A DNA stretch of 34,121 nt. Source: an uncultured Chelatococcus sp. (GTDB lineage Bacteria; Pseudomonadota; Alphaproteobacteria; Rhizobiales; Beijerinckiaceae). Positions 15,312-24,637 of the stretch are shown one piece after another. The DNA lies in contig CALMIK010000077.1 in NCBI GenBank assembly GCA_937863995.1, positions 1 to 34,121 on the forward strand, written 5' to 3'. A program made the position numbers and the translations under genes. Position 1 is the first letter of the stretch; each line of letters opens with the position of its first letter. Under the pieces are notes generated by a model. The model was not told the origin of the DNA and did not search any database. It saw nothing but the letters and a program-made list of their open reading frames with translations.

Positions 15312-16223
15312 TCAACGCTCGAGACGGGCGATGAGGCTCGACGTGTCCCAACGGTTGCCGCCCTGCGCCTGCACCTCGGAATAGAACTGGTCCACGAGGG
15401 CGGTGAGCGGCAGGTGCGCTCCGTTGCTGCGCGCCTCGCCGAGGCAGATGGCGAGATCCTTGCGCATCCAGCCGACGGCGAAGCCGAACTCGAACTCGCC
15501 GCGCGCCATGGTGGCGGCACGGTTCTCCATCTGCCAGGACTGCGCCGCGCCCTTGGAGATGGTGGCGATGACGGCGTCCACATCAAGCCCGGCGCGCTTG
15601 GCGAAATGCACCGCTTCCGCCAGCCCCTGCACCACGCCGGCGATGGCGATCTGGTTCACCATCTTGGCCAGCTGCCCGCTGCCCGCCGGCCCCAGCAGCC
15701 GCACGGCGCGCGCGAAAGCGGCAATCACCGGCTCTGCGCGGGCGAAATCGGCGGGTGCGCCGCCGCACATCACGGTAAGCACGCCGTTCTCCGCTCCCGC
15801 CTGCCCGCCGGACACGGGCGCGTCGATGAAGCCGATCCCGCGCTCGTGCGCGGCGGTGGCGAGCTCGCGCGCCACCTCGGCCGACGCCGTGGTGTGGTCA
15901 ACGAACAGCGCACCCGAGGCCAGACCGTGGAAAGCGCCGTTCTCGCCCGTCGTGACGGCGCGCAGGTCGTCGTCGTTGCCGACGCAGGCGAAGACGATGT
16001 CGCGCCCTTGCGCCGCTTCGCGCGGGGTGGGCGCGGCGCGCCCGCCGTTGGCCGCCACCCACGCCTGCGCCCGCTCGGCGGTGCGGTTGTAGACCACGAC
16101 ATCGTGCCCGGCCGCCTTCAGGTGCCGCGCCATCGGCGCGCCCATCACGCCAAGGCCGAGAAAGGCCACCTTCACCGTCCCGCCCGTTGCCTGCCCGTTT
16201 TCGGCGCCCGTTTGCTGCGTCAT
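15312..16223 (-). CDS. NAD(P)-dependent beta-hydroxyacid dehydrogenase (3-hydroxyisobutyrate dehydrogenase family)
   Basis: A 303-residue cytoplasmic oxidoreductase. The Rossmann motif is VKVAFLGLGVMGAPMARHL (17-35), the substrate loop is DAPVSGGQAGAENG (134-147), and the catalytic lysine is Lys187 in GSGQLAKMVNQI. The family covers 3-hydroxyisobutyrate, tartronate semialdehyde and 6-phosphogluconate-like substrates. I cannot choose among these; the neighbours (siderophore flavoprotein, Mrp) do not help. ATG 16223 is set by AGGAG nine bases upstream and skips a Arg-rich 14-residue extension. It is divergent from apbC across 150 bases. Confidence 0.93.
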   Translation of the reverse strand: MTQQTGAENGQATGGTVKVAFLGLGVMGAPMARHLKAAGHDVVVYNRTAERAQAWVAANGGRAAPTPREAAQGRDIVFACVGNDDDLRAVTTGENGAFHGLASGALFVDHTTASAEVARELATAAHERGIGFIDAPVSGGQAGAENGVLTVMCGGAPADFARAEPVIAAFARAVRLLGPAGSGQLAKMVNQIAIAGVVQGLAEAVHFAKRAGLDVDAVIATISKGAAQSWQMENRAATMARGEFEFGFAVGWMRKDLAICLGEARSNGAHLPLTALVDQFYSEVQAQGGNRWDTSSLIARLER

Positions 16224-16373
16224 GCCGCTTCTCCTGTCCCGTCGTTGTTGGTTCCCTCGAGCCAAATGCGCCCGGAAGGTGGTATTTATTTTCGCAGGGA
16301 TGTTCTATGCCGGATTATCGGTTCCCTGTCACATCGCGACCGGGCGCCGCGCGCATCGAGGGATACCGCAACC

Positions 16374-17513
<1,140 letters not shown>

Positions 17514-17545
17514 GGCGGGATGCGGCAGCCGCGCCAACGCGCGCG

Positions 17546-17593
17546 GATGCCCGCAAGAGCGGGCGCACAGATGCCCGCGAGAGCGGGCGCGCA
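17546..17593 (+). repeat. Two tandem 24-bp repeats, each a tetraloop hairpin
   Basis: Units 17546-17569 and 17570-17593 differ at two positions. Each contains GCCCGC and GCGGGC separated by AAGA or GAGA, making 6-bp stems with four-base loops (the second is of GNRA type). A third, degraded copy seems to start at 17594. They lie 33 bases after the apbC stop, without a T-run, so they may slow RNA decay or assist Rho-dependent ending. Confidence 0.65.
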
Positions 17594-17742
17594 GGTGCCC
17601 ACGCGCACCCGGCGCGCACGGGATGCGACACTTCGGCGCCATTCGCCACCATCCGGCTATTCACTTGGTTGCCGTGTTCATGCAGCATGGTGAGCGAGAC
17701 GACCGGCGGACGCCGGCACCTTTCCAGCATCGGGGCCGACTG

Positions 17743-18897
17743 ATGAAGCGTCGCCAGTTCATTCACGCCGCAGGCGCGGCTGCCGCGGGCATTGGTGCAG
17801 CGGGCTTGTCCGCAGCAGGCCTGGGAGCGGCAAGTTCGGGCGCGCAGGCGCAGACAGGCGGCGTCCTGCCGCCAACACGCAGCGCCGAAAAGCCCGTGGT
17901 CTGGCGGCTCGCGTCCGATTTTCCCGGCACGCTTTCCACGCCGCGCGCCGGCATCGAAACGCTCGCCGAAACGCTCGCCGGCATTACCGACAACACCTTC
18001 GCGATCGACGCCGCCGTGCCGCCGGCTAAAACCGCGCGCCAGCAAACGCCCGCCCTCGACGCTCTGCAGGCGGGCGACGCGGAGATCGCCTACACGTCGA
18101 CCGCGCTCTACGCCGACCGCGACCCCGTGTTCGGCATCGGCGGCGGGCTGCCCTTCGGCCCCAACGCGCGCCAGTTCAACGCCTGGCTGCTGCACGGCGG
18201 CGGCCTCGACCTGCTCAACGACAGCTATCGCCAGCACGGCGTGCGTGCGCTCTCCGGCGGCAACACCGGCGCGCTCACCGGCGGATGGTTCAAGAGCGAG
18301 ATCGCCACCGCGCGCGATTTCGCCGGCCGGCGCGTCGCCGCCATCGGCCTCGGCGGCCCGCTGCTGGAACGGTTCGGCGCCATGCCGCAGGCGCTGTTCC
18401 CGCAAGCGCTCGGCCCCGCGCTGGCGGACGGGCGCATCGACATCGCCCAGTGGACCGGCCCGCACGAGGACGAGCGCCTCGGGCTCGCCAGCCACGCGCC
18501 ATTCTATTATTATCCGGGATGGCAGGGCGGCGTGCAGTTCAGCTTCCTCGTGCGGATCGACGCCTGGGAGGCCTTGCCGCCGCGCCACCGCGCCGCCCTC
18601 GCCGCCGCCGCCGCGCGGGCACACGACAGCGTGCAGGCCCATTACGACGCGCAAAACGCCCCCGCCATCCGGCGGCTCGTGGCCGGAGGCACGCGCCTGC
18701 GCCCCACCCCGCAGGCAGTGCTGACCGAGCTCCACAGCGCGCAGGAAGCGCTCGCCGGCGACATCGCCACCGGCAACCCCGGCTTCCGCACCATCTACGA
18801 TTCAGTCAGGATTTTCACCGCCGAGGCCTATCTCTGGTGGCAGGTGGCGGAGTACACATACGATAACTTCATGATCCGCGCGCGCGCCCAGGGCTGA
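17743..18897 (+). CDS. TRAP transporter-type substrate-binding protein (TakP/DctP family), orphan
   Basis: A 384-residue periplasmic binding protein. The N-terminus KRRQFIHAAGAA is a twin-arginine signal with cleavage near AQA (34-36). The TRAP fold is seen in ALDALQAGDAEIAYTST (105-120), LPFGPNARQFNAWLLHGGGL, GGNTGALTGGWFKSEI and DIAQWTGPHEDERLG, then HAPFYYYPGWQGG. These match the alpha-keto-acid binder TakP most closely. Where DctP-type proteins carry a conserved substrate arginine (KMRIGG), this one reads RRVAAIG with Ala199, by my hand alignment. No DctQ or DctM membrane gene is in the window. It sits between apbC (229 bases before) and a DUF971 gene (43 bases after). Confidence 0.85.
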   Translation: MKRRQFIHAAGAAAAGIGAAGLSAAGLGAASSGAQAQTGGVLPPTRSAEKPVVWRLASDFPGTLSTPRAGIETLAETLAGITDNTFAIDAAVPPAKTARQQTPALDALQAGDAEIAYTSTALYADRDPVFGIGGGLPFGPNARQFNAWLLHGGGLDLLNDSYRQHGVRALSGGNTGALTGGWFKSEIATARDFAGRRVAAIGLGGPLLERFGAMPQALFPQALGPALADGRIDIAQWTGPHEDERLGLASHAPFYYYPGWQGGVQFSFLVRIDAWEALPPRHRAALAAAAARAHDSVQAHYDAQNAPAIRRLVAGGTRLRPTPQAVLTELHSAQEALAGDIATGNPGFRTIYDSVRIFTAEAYLWWQVAEYTYDNFMIRARAQG

Positions 18898-18940
18898 GAT
18901 CCCGCCCTCGCCCCGCCGCCGCGCAAACGGGGAAACGCTC

Positions 18941-19321
18941 ATGGCGAACCACTGGCCGGAAGAACTGCGCCTCTCGCGCGACAAGACCACGCTCACCGTC
19001 ACCTTCCCCGACGCCGCCTTCCCGCTTTCCGCAGAATACCTGCGCGTATCGAGCCCCTCCGCCGAGGTGCGCGGGCACGGGCCGGGGCAGGCGATCACAG
19101 TGGCGGGCAAGCGCGATGTCGCGATCCTCGCCGTCGAGCCGATCGGGCGCTACGCCGTCAAGCTCGTGTTCGACGACATGCACGCCAGCGGAATTTACAC
19201 CTGGGACTACCTGCACGAACTGGGCAAGGACGCCGCCGCCCGCTGGCAGGCGTATCTCGCGGAACTCGGCGCCAAGGGCCTGTCGCGCGATCCCCCCGCC
19301 CGCGCCGTCCACAGGCAATGA
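18941..19321 (+). CDS. DUF971 (gamma-butyrobetaine hydroxylase N-terminal-like) protein
   Basis: A 126-residue small cytoplasmic protein. The family is clear from WPEELRLSRDKTTLTVTF, the segment LRVSSPSAEVRGHGPGQ, and GRYAVKLVFDDMHASGIYTW followed by DYLHELG. DUF971 occurs alone in bacteria, at the N-terminus of gamma-butyrobetaine hydroxylase, and at the C-terminus of plant HCF101 after a DUF59-Mrp module. Its biochemical role is not settled; a part in iron-sulfur cluster assembly is inferred from that fusion and from apbC in the same cluster. It probably shares a transcript with the TRAP-type gene 43 bases upstream. Confidence 0.9.
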   Translation: MANHWPEELRLSRDKTTLTVTFPDAAFPLSAEYLRVSSPSAEVRGHGPGQAITVAGKRDVAILAVEPIGRYAVKLVFDDMHASGIYTWDYLHELGKDAAARWQAYLAELGAKGLSRDPPARAVHRQ

Positions 19322-19398
19322 CGCGCGGACCGGCGGCGAAAGCGGGCAAATCGCCGCAACGTTCGGCAAAAAAGACGAAAAGACGACATTAAGGAACG

Positions 19399-19432
19399 TT
19401 GTCGGACGTTGCCAACGCGTCTATATAGACGC
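19399..19432 (+). promoter_or_regulatory. Candidate dksA promoter overlapping a 16-bp palindrome
   Basis: TTGTCG (19399-19404), 17 bases, then TATATA (19422-19427), about 50 bases before dksA. The -10 lies at the centre of the perfect palindrome GCGTCTATATAGACGC (19417-19432), which could be an operator or chance symmetry around a TATATA box. Confidence 0.45.
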
Positions 19433-19482
19433 AGCCATGGAATGGTCCTGGTGCTATCGAATGTGAAGAGCTTCAGCTGCGC

Positions 19483-19902
19483 ATGTCTGATACACTGATT
19501 GACGAAAGCTATCGCCCCACGGAAGACGAGCCGTTCATGAACGAGCGGCAGCGGGAGTATTTCCGGCGCAAGCTGATGTCCTGGAAGGACGACATCCTTC
19601 GCGAGAGCCGCGAGACACTGCTGACTCTGCAGAGCGAAAACGAGAATCATCCCGACATCGCCGACCGCGCCTCCTCCGAGACCGACCGCTCGATCGAGCT
19701 GCGCGCGCGCGACCGCCAGCGCAAGCTGATCTCCAAGATCGACGCGGCGCTCGACCGCATCGAGGACGGAACCTACGGCTATTGCGAGGAAACGGGCGAG
19801 CCGATCACGCTCAAGCGCCTCGAAGCGCGCCCCATCGCGACCCTCTCCATCGAGGCGCAGGAACGCCACGAGCGCAACGAGCGCATCCACCGCGACGATT
19901 GA
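19483..19902 (+). CDS. dksA: RNA polymerase-binding transcription factor DksA, zinc-finger-degenerate type
   Basis: A 139-residue cytoplasmic factor that enters the RNA polymerase secondary channel and works with ppGpp. The coiled-coil tip is conserved: Asp58, Asp61 and Ala63 (DIADRAS) match E. coli Asp71, Asp74 and Ala76. The C-terminal globular region keeps GYCEETGEPI and LKRLEARPIATLS, but only Cys101 of the four zinc cysteines remains; the other three are Thr104, Ser122 and Ala125. The offset of 13 from E. coli numbering is constant, so the alignment is secure. Single-Cys DksA proteins are known in alphaproteobacteria. Convergent with rsmE. Confidence 0.95.
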   Translation: MSDTLIDESYRPTEDEPFMNERQREYFRRKLMSWKDDILRESRETLLTLQSENENHPDIADRASSETDRSIELRARDRQRKLISKIDAALDRIEDGTYGYCEETGEPITLKRLEARPIATLSIEAQERHERNERIHRDD

Positions 19903-19910
19903 CGCGCCGG

Positions 19911-19943
19911 GCCGCCGGGTTGCTCGTCGCGAACCCGGACGGC
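19911..19943. terminator. Hairpin between convergent dksA and rsmE
   Basis: GCCGCCGGGTT (19911-19921) pairs with AACCCGGACGGC (19932-19943), with one bulged base and a 10-base loop. Its symmetry would serve both convergent genes. There is no strong T-run on either side. Confidence 0.5.
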
Positions 19944-19968
19944 TATGTTAGAGAGAGGGCGGCGCTTG

Positions 19969-20724
19969 TCAGCGCCAGTCCCCCAGCACCGCCTGCATCA
20001 CGGCAAGCGCCGCGACCCCCGCCGTATCGGCGCGCAGGATGCGCGGCCCCAGCGAAAGCCGCACCGTGGCGGGATGAGCGAGGATGAGCGCGCGCTCGCT
20101 CTCGTCGAAACCTCCCTCCGGCCCGATCAGCAGAGCGAGCGGCCTGGCCTTCCCGCCGCCGCCATCAGCGCCGCGCAACGCCGCGACCGCGTCGGCAACG
20201 GGCGCATCCTCATCGCAGAACACCAGCAGCCGATCCGCTTCGAGCTGAGCGAGCGCGTCGGCGAGGCGCACGGGTTCGCGCACTTCCGGAACCGCCAGGA
20301 TGCCGCACTGTTCCGCCGCCTCGACGGCATTGGCCGTCATGCGCTCGGTGTTGACGCGAGAAACCTGAGTGCGGCGCGTGAGCACGGGCGCGATCACGCC
20401 CGCCCCCATCTCCACCGCCTTCTGCACCACATAATCGAGGCGCGCGTGTTTCAGCGGCGCGAACAGGTAATGCACGTCCGGCGCCGCCGGCTGCTCGCGC
20501 GTGCGCTCCTGCGGGATCAGGTGGCTTGCGCGACGGCCTTCCTGCGTGAGCCGGGCGAGCCACTCGCCGTCGCGGCCGTTGAAGATCAATACGGAATCGC
20601 CGTCTGAAAGCCGCAGCACGTTACCGAGATAATTGCCCTGCGCCTTGTCCAGCGGGATGGCCACGCGGAGGCCGATGTCGGTGGCGACATGCAGCCGTGG
20701 AGCGGAAAAGTCATACGCGCTCAA
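19969..20724 (-). CDS. rsmE: 16S rRNA (uracil(1498)-N(3))-methyltransferase RsmE
   Basis: A 251-residue SPOUT-class enzyme that methylates U1498 of 16S rRNA. An N-terminal PUA-like domain (NYLGNVLRLSDGDSVLIFNG) precedes the knotted SAM-binding domain, with LLIGPEGGFDESE and LSLGPRILRADTAGVAALAV as the family signatures. The reading frame begins at TTG (20722-20724, giving MSAYDFSAPRLHV); the only nearby ATG upstream is in another frame, so an uncommon TTG start is the best choice. In related genomes rsmE lies back-to-back with ubiA; here a small secreted protein gene sits between them. Confidence 0.95.
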   Translation of the reverse strand: MSAYDFSAPRLHVATDIGLRVAIPLDKAQGNYLGNVLRLSDGDSVLIFNGRDGEWLARLTQEGRRASHLIPQERTREQPAAPDVHYLFAPLKHARLDYVVQKAVEMGAGVIAPVLTRRTQVSRVNTERMTANAVEAAEQCGILAVPEVREPVRLADALAQLEADRLLVFCDEDAPVADAVAALRGADGGGGKARPLALLIGPEGGFDESERALILAHPATVRLSLGPRILRADTAGVAALAVMQAVLGDWR

Positions 20725-20994
20725 GGTGATCCCCGATCATGCTCTTGAAATTCTGTCCCGGATAGTGCGCCCGTCGATATTGCCACGCCTGTGTATGCAG
20801 GCCGGCCGCCTCGCGCAACAGTGTATTGCAGACAGGCGCAGAAGGATTATGTATGTATCCGCGATACGGTTGCGCGCGGTCCCGTGTGATTCGGAAACAC
20901 ATATTTCGATTCGGGAAGACACGCGCCGCGGGATGGCGCCGTTTGCGGAAATCGTCTATTGATTCGCACGATCAATGATTGAGAAGGTTGGACC

Positions 20995-21480
20995 ATGAAG
21001 CAATCCGCAATCCGCTGCGCAAGGGTAGGAGCGGCCGTTGTCGTGTTGCTCTCGTCGGCTTCGCTGTTCGGTGCGGCGTCTCCGGCCCAGGCGCAGGAAG
21101 GCGTCTGCGCCAAGATCAATACCTTTCTGGAAGATCGCAAGGCGCTGGTGAACCGCATCAACAAGCTCGGCAAGCGCCCCGATCCGCGCAACGCCTGCTC
21201 GCTGTTCCGCAACCTCGTGTCGAACGGCGACTCGGCCATCAAGTGGCTCGAGACCAACAAGGACTGGTGCCAGGTTCCGCCGCAGTTCATCGATGGCCTC
21301 AAGGCCGACAACGCCAAGGCGGGCGAGATCCGCACCCAGGCCTGCCGCGCCGCGACCCAGCAGGCGGCGATGGAAAAGCGCGCCCGCGAAGCCGCGCAGA
21401 CGCCACGTCCGCCGATGCTCGGCGGCAGCGACGGCGATCCGGTGACCGGCCGCATCCCGGTTCCCAAGGGAGCGCTTTGA
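20995..21480 (+). CDS. Small secreted four-cysteine protein of unknown function
   Basis: A 161-residue protein with a clear signal peptide (AAVVVLLSSASLFGAASPAQA, cleaved near residue 33). The mature part has exactly four cysteines (38, 68, 92, 117), allowing two disulfides in the periplasm. Notable stretches are LEDRKALVNRINKLGKRPD, AIKWLETNKDWCQVPPQF, and a Pro/Gly-rich tail. I recall similar uncharacterised proteins in Hyphomicrobiales but know of no function. GAAGG lies nine bases before ATG 20995. It is not obviously in an operon with ubiA, which starts 114 bases later. Confidence 0.8.
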   Translation: MKQSAIRCARVGAAVVVLLSSASLFGAASPAQAQEGVCAKINTFLEDRKALVNRINKLGKRPDPRNACSLFRNLVSNGDSAIKWLETNKDWCQVPPQFIDGLKADNAKAGEIRTQACRAATQQAAMEKRAREAAQTPRPPMLGGSDGDPVTGRIPVPKGAL

Positions 21481-21594
21481 AGCGATCCACTCGGCAGGCC
21501 AGCCGGCAGGATGATCTCGCGGCGCATCCGATTGCGTTGCGGGGATGATAGTGTGGTATGCCGCCCGCAGCCATTCGAATCATGAGCCGCCGAC

Positions 21595-22566
21595 ATGACC
21601 GACCCGACCGGCATCGACCGCCCCGGTACGATCCGCCCCGACGATAACACCTCCCTGCCCGATGCCCGGCCCGGCAACTGGGTCGATACGCACGCTCCCG
21701 CGCAATGGCGGCCCTATCTCAGGCTGGCGCGGATCGAGCGCCCGATCGGAAGCTGGCTGCTGCTGCTGCCGTGCTGGTGGTCGTCGGCGCTGGCCGCGAG
21801 CGCGGCGGGACTGGCGCCCAATCTCTGGCACCTCATGCTTTTCCTCGTCGGCGCCGTCGCCATGCGCGGCGCGGGCACGACCTACAACGATATCGTCGAC
21901 CGCGATCTCGACGCACAGGTCGCGCGCACCCGCAACCGGCCGCTGCCGGCGGGGCAGGTCGGCACGAAGCAGGCGGTATTCTTCCTGCTGGGACTGTGCG
22001 TGCTCGGCCTTGCGGTGCTGATGCAGTTCAACCGGGAGACGATCCTGCTCGGCTTCGGGTCTCTCGCCATCGTCGCGGCCTATCCCTTCGCCAAGCGCGT
22101 CACCTCGATGCCCCAGCTCGTGCTCGGCTTCGCCTTCGCGTGGGGCGGGCTGATGGGCTGGTCGGCGATTTTCGGGCAGCTCGATGCGCCCGCCTTTCTC
22201 ATCTACGCCGCCGCCATCGCCTGGACGGTCGGCTACGACACCATCTACGCCCTGCAGGATATCGAGGACGATTCCGTCGTCGGCATCAAGTCGTCGGCGC
22301 GGCTTTTCGGGGCACGGGTGCGCGAGGGGGTGGGCGCATGCTACGCGCTGGCGGCGCTGCTGCTCGCCGGCGCGCTGGCAACGGCGCAAACCGGCCCCGC
22401 CGCCTGGGTGGGGCTCGCGCTGTTCGTCGTCCATCTCGCCTGGCAGGTGAAAGCCATCGACCCGGCTGACGGGCAGCTTGCCCTGCGGCTGTTCAAGTCC
22501 AACCGCGAGGCGGGCCTGCTGCTTTTCGCCGGCATCGCCGCCGACGCCCTGCTGCGCGCGGCCTGA
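21595..22566 (+). CDS. ubiA: 4-hydroxybenzoate polyprenyltransferase
   Basis: An integral inner-membrane prenyltransferase of 323 residues that attaches the polyprenyl tail to 4-hydroxybenzoate in ubiquinone synthesis. The first Asp-rich motif is NDIVDRDLD (98-106), preceded by MRGAGTTY; the second is in GYDTIYALQDIEDD near 215-228. These bind Mg-diphosphate. About eight or nine hydrophobic spans are visible. The N-terminal ~35 residues are polar and variable, as in many alphaproteobacterial UbiA proteins. The gene seems to be transcribed alone. Confidence 0.95.
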   Translation: MTDPTGIDRPGTIRPDDNTSLPDARPGNWVDTHAPAQWRPYLRLARIERPIGSWLLLLPCWWSSALAASAAGLAPNLWHLMLFLVGAVAMRGAGTTYNDIVDRDLDAQVARTRNRPLPAGQVGTKQAVFFLLGLCVLGLAVLMQFNRETILLGFGSLAIVAAYPFAKRVTSMPQLVLGFAFAWGGLMGWSAIFGQLDAPAFLIYAAAIAWTVGYDTIYALQDIEDDSVVGIKSSARLFGARVREGVGACYALAALLLAGALATAQTGPAAWVGLALFVVHLAWQVKAIDPADGQLALRLFKSNREAGLLLFAGIAADALLRAA

Positions 22567-22624
22567 AACCCGTGCGCCGCCTCGATCTGGCATTTTACTG
22601 ACAATTGGTAAATTTGCGCTAACC

Positions 22625-22642
22625 TTGTCATCGTCGTGTAGC
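22625..22642 (+). promoter_or_regulatory. Weak Pho-box-like sequence before phnC
   Basis: TTGTCAT-CGTC-GTGTAGC compared with the PhoB direct repeat CTGTCAT-N4-CTGTCAT: the first half matches six of seven positions, the second only three. It is placed about 55 bases before the phnC start, where a Pho box would be expected in a phosphonate importer operon. Low support from sequence alone. Confidence 0.25.
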
Positions 22643-22695
22643 ATGCCGATGCCAAATTTCGCCCGATTTCGGATGGACGGGGCGGGGTAGCGGCA

Positions 22696-23496
22696 GTGCT
22701 GGTGATCGACAACGTGACGAGGCGCTTCGGCGACAAGGCAGCCGTTGCCGGTGCGCGGATCGAGATCCCCGTCGGCAGCATGGTCGGTGTCATCGGGCGC
22801 TCGGGCGCGGGCAAGTCGACGCTGCTGCGCATGATCAACCGCCTCATCGACCCCTCCGAGGGACGCATCCTGTTCGAGGGCGCCGACGTCACCGCCATGC
22901 GCGGCGGCGAGCTGCGCAACTGGCGCTCGCGCGCCGCGATGATCTTTCAGCAGTTCAACCTGGTGAACCGCCTCGACGTGCTCACCAACGTGCTCACCGG
23001 GCGCCTCAACCACGTGCCGCTGTGGCGCTCGCTGACGAAGACCTTCACCGACGCCGAACGGACGCTCGCGCTGCGCGCGCTCGAGCGCCTCGGCATCGCC
23101 GAGGTGGCCCTGCAGCGGGCCGACACGCTTTCGGGCGGCCAGCAGCAGCGCGTCGCCATCGCCCGCACGCTGATGCAGGAGCCGCGCATCATCCTCGCCG
23201 ACGAGCCGATCGCCTCGCTCGACCCGCTCAACGCCAAGGTTGTGATGGACGCGCTGCGCGACATCAACCAGCGCGACGGCATCACGGTGATCAGCAACCT
23301 GCACACCCTCGACACCGCCCGCCACTACTGCGACCGGATCGTGGGCATGGCGAACGGCCACGTCGTGTTCGACGGCGCGCCGGCGGAGCTGGACGACGCG
23401 GTGGTGCGCCAGATCTACGGCACCGACGGCGCGCCGCTCGACGAGCGCATCACCTCGACCGCCATCATTCCGGGCAGGCAATACGCGACCGCCTGA
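22696..23496 (+). CDS. phnC: Phosphonate ABC transporter ATP-binding protein
   Basis: A 266-residue cytoplasmic ATPase that energises the PhnDE importer. Walker A is GRSGAGKST (34-42), the Q-loop is in MIFQQFNLV, the signature is LSGGQQQR (145-152), and Walker B is IILADEP (165-171) followed by the D-loop and H-loop (ISNLHTLD). The stretch [20 protein letters not shown] is typical of PhnC. The start is GTG 22696, because the N-terminus [12 protein letters not shown] matches family starts and no ATG is nearby. First gene of a four-gene operon. Confidence 0.93.
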   Translation: MLVIDNVTRRFGDKAAVAGARIEIPVGSMVGVIGRSGAGKSTLLRMINRLIDPSEGRILFEGADVTAMRGGELRNWRSRAAMIFQQFNLVNRLDVLTNVLTGRLNHVPLWRSLTKTFTDAERTLALRALERLGIAEVALQRADTLSGGQQQRVAIARTLMQEPRIILADEPIASLDPLNAKVVMDALRDINQRDGITVISNLHTLDTARHYCDRIVGMANGHVVFDGAPAELDDAVVRQIYGTDGAPLDERITSTAIIPGRQYATA

Positions 23497-23631
23497 ACGG
23501 ACTGCCTGACTGCGCCGCCGGCTGGGCCTCCGGTGGCGGGGAGAACGGCCTCGGCCCCCAACGATAACGCGCGTTCATCTTGGCTCCCAAGCCGAACGCA
23601 TACTGCCTTAACGACAATCTGGAGTCACACC

Positions 23632-24564
23632 ATGCTTCGCAAGCTGATGCTCGCGGCGGCCACCGCTGCGCTCGCCCTCGCCGCCCCGATGGCGGCCCAC
23701 GCCCAGGGCTACAAGGACACCGTCAAGGAGCTGCGCGTCGGCCTCATCGGCGGCGAGAACGCTTCTGACCTGCTGACCCGCAACGAAGCCTACCGCAAGC
23801 TGCTCGAAACCGAGCTCGGCATTCCGGTCAAGCTCTTCCCCGCCACCGACTACGCCGGCATCATGCAGGCCATCGGCGCGGGCCAGGTCGAGATCGCGGC
23901 GTTCGGCGCCTCGGGCTTCGCCGGCGCTTACCTCGACTGCAACAAGTGCATCGAGCCGCTCGTCGTCGCCGAAGAGAACGACGGTTCGACGTTCTACTAC
24001 TCGGTCGCCGTGACGCGCGCCGACAGCGGCATCAACTCGCTCGACGACGCCAAGGGCAAGTCGCTCGCGTTCGCCGATCCGAACTCCACCTCGGGCTACC
24101 TGATCCCCAACGCCACGCTGAAGGCCGAGGGCAAGGACCCGGAGAAGTTCTTCTCGCGCGTGGGCTTCGCCGGCGGCCATGAGCAGGGCGTGCTCGCCGT
24201 GCTCAACAAGCAGTACGACGTCGCCGTGACGTGGACCTCGGGCCAGGGCGACATCAAGGAAGGCTATTCGCGCGGCAACCTGCGCGCCATGGTCGACAAG
24301 AAGCTGCTCAACATGGATGACGTCAAGATCATCTGGCAGTCGGGCAAGATCCCGAACGGCCCGTGGGCTGTCCGCGCCGACCTGCCGGCGGACCTGAAGG
24401 AAAAGCTGCTGCAGATCCACCTCGACCTGCCCAAGAGCCACCCCGCTATCTACAAGGATATCGAGCGCGGTTCGGGCAAGGGCTACGCCAAGGCGACGCT
24501 CGACCTCTACGAGGACATCATCAAGCTGCGTCAGGCGGAAGCCGCCGGCGGCCGCCGCAGCTGA
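23632..24564 (+). CDS. phnD: Phosphonate ABC transporter substrate-binding protein
   Basis: A periplasmic binding protein of 310 residues. The signal peptide is MLRKLMLAAATAALALAAPM with cleavage near AHAQ (22-25). PhnD family features are LRVGLIGGENASDLL, PVKLFPATDYAGIMQAIGAG, FADPNSTSGYLIPNATLKAE, and GGHEQGVLAVLNKQYDVAVT. The STSGYL loop binds the phosphonate group in characterised members. ATG 23632 follows CTGGAG at a normal distance. A strong hairpin follows the gene and should limit read-through to the permeases. The natural ligand (phosphonate, phosphite or a similar compound) cannot be told. Confidence 0.93.
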   Translation: MLRKLMLAAATAALALAAPMAAHAQGYKDTVKELRVGLIGGENASDLLTRNEAYRKLLETELGIPVKLFPATDYAGIMQAIGAGQVEIAAFGASGFAGAYLDCNKCIEPLVVAEENDGSTFYYSVAVTRADSGINSLDDAKGKSLAFADPNSTSGYLIPNATLKAEGKDPEKFFSRVGFAGGHEQGVLAVLNKQYDVAVTWTSGQGDIKEGYSRGNLRAMVDKKLLNMDDVKIIWQSGKIPNGPWAVRADLPADLKEKLLQIHLDLPKSHPAIYKDIERGSGKGYAKATLDLYEDIIKLRQAEAAGGRRS

Positions 24565-24582
24565 TCGCCTCCCCCACGTCAA

Positions 24583-24617
24583 CCGTCCCGCGGCCCGGCC
24601 GCGGGACGGCTCTCTTT
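24583..24617 (+). terminator. Strong hairpin between phnD and phnE
   Basis: A perfect 12-bp stem (24583-24594 CCGTCCCGCGGC with 24598-24609) and a 3-base loop, followed by CTCTCTTT. It is an intra-operon attenuator or mRNA-stabilising structure that would keep the binding protein more abundant than the permeases. Confidence 0.75.
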
Positions 24618-24637
24618 GAACCGACGAGACAACCGAC

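Noticed and set aside
15414..16373. In-frame upstream extension of apbC by 320 codons
   Set aside because: It is antisense to the dehydrogenase gene; apbC homology begins at MADQQPT (16374).
17546..17640. Repeats after apbC as a CRISPR array
   Set aside because: Only two adjoining 24-bp units without spacers, and no cas genes.
21580..23481. Long minus-strand frame opposite ubiA and phnC
   Set aside because: It spans two well-supported genes on the other strand and their intergenic gap, and its composition is typical of an antisense shadow.
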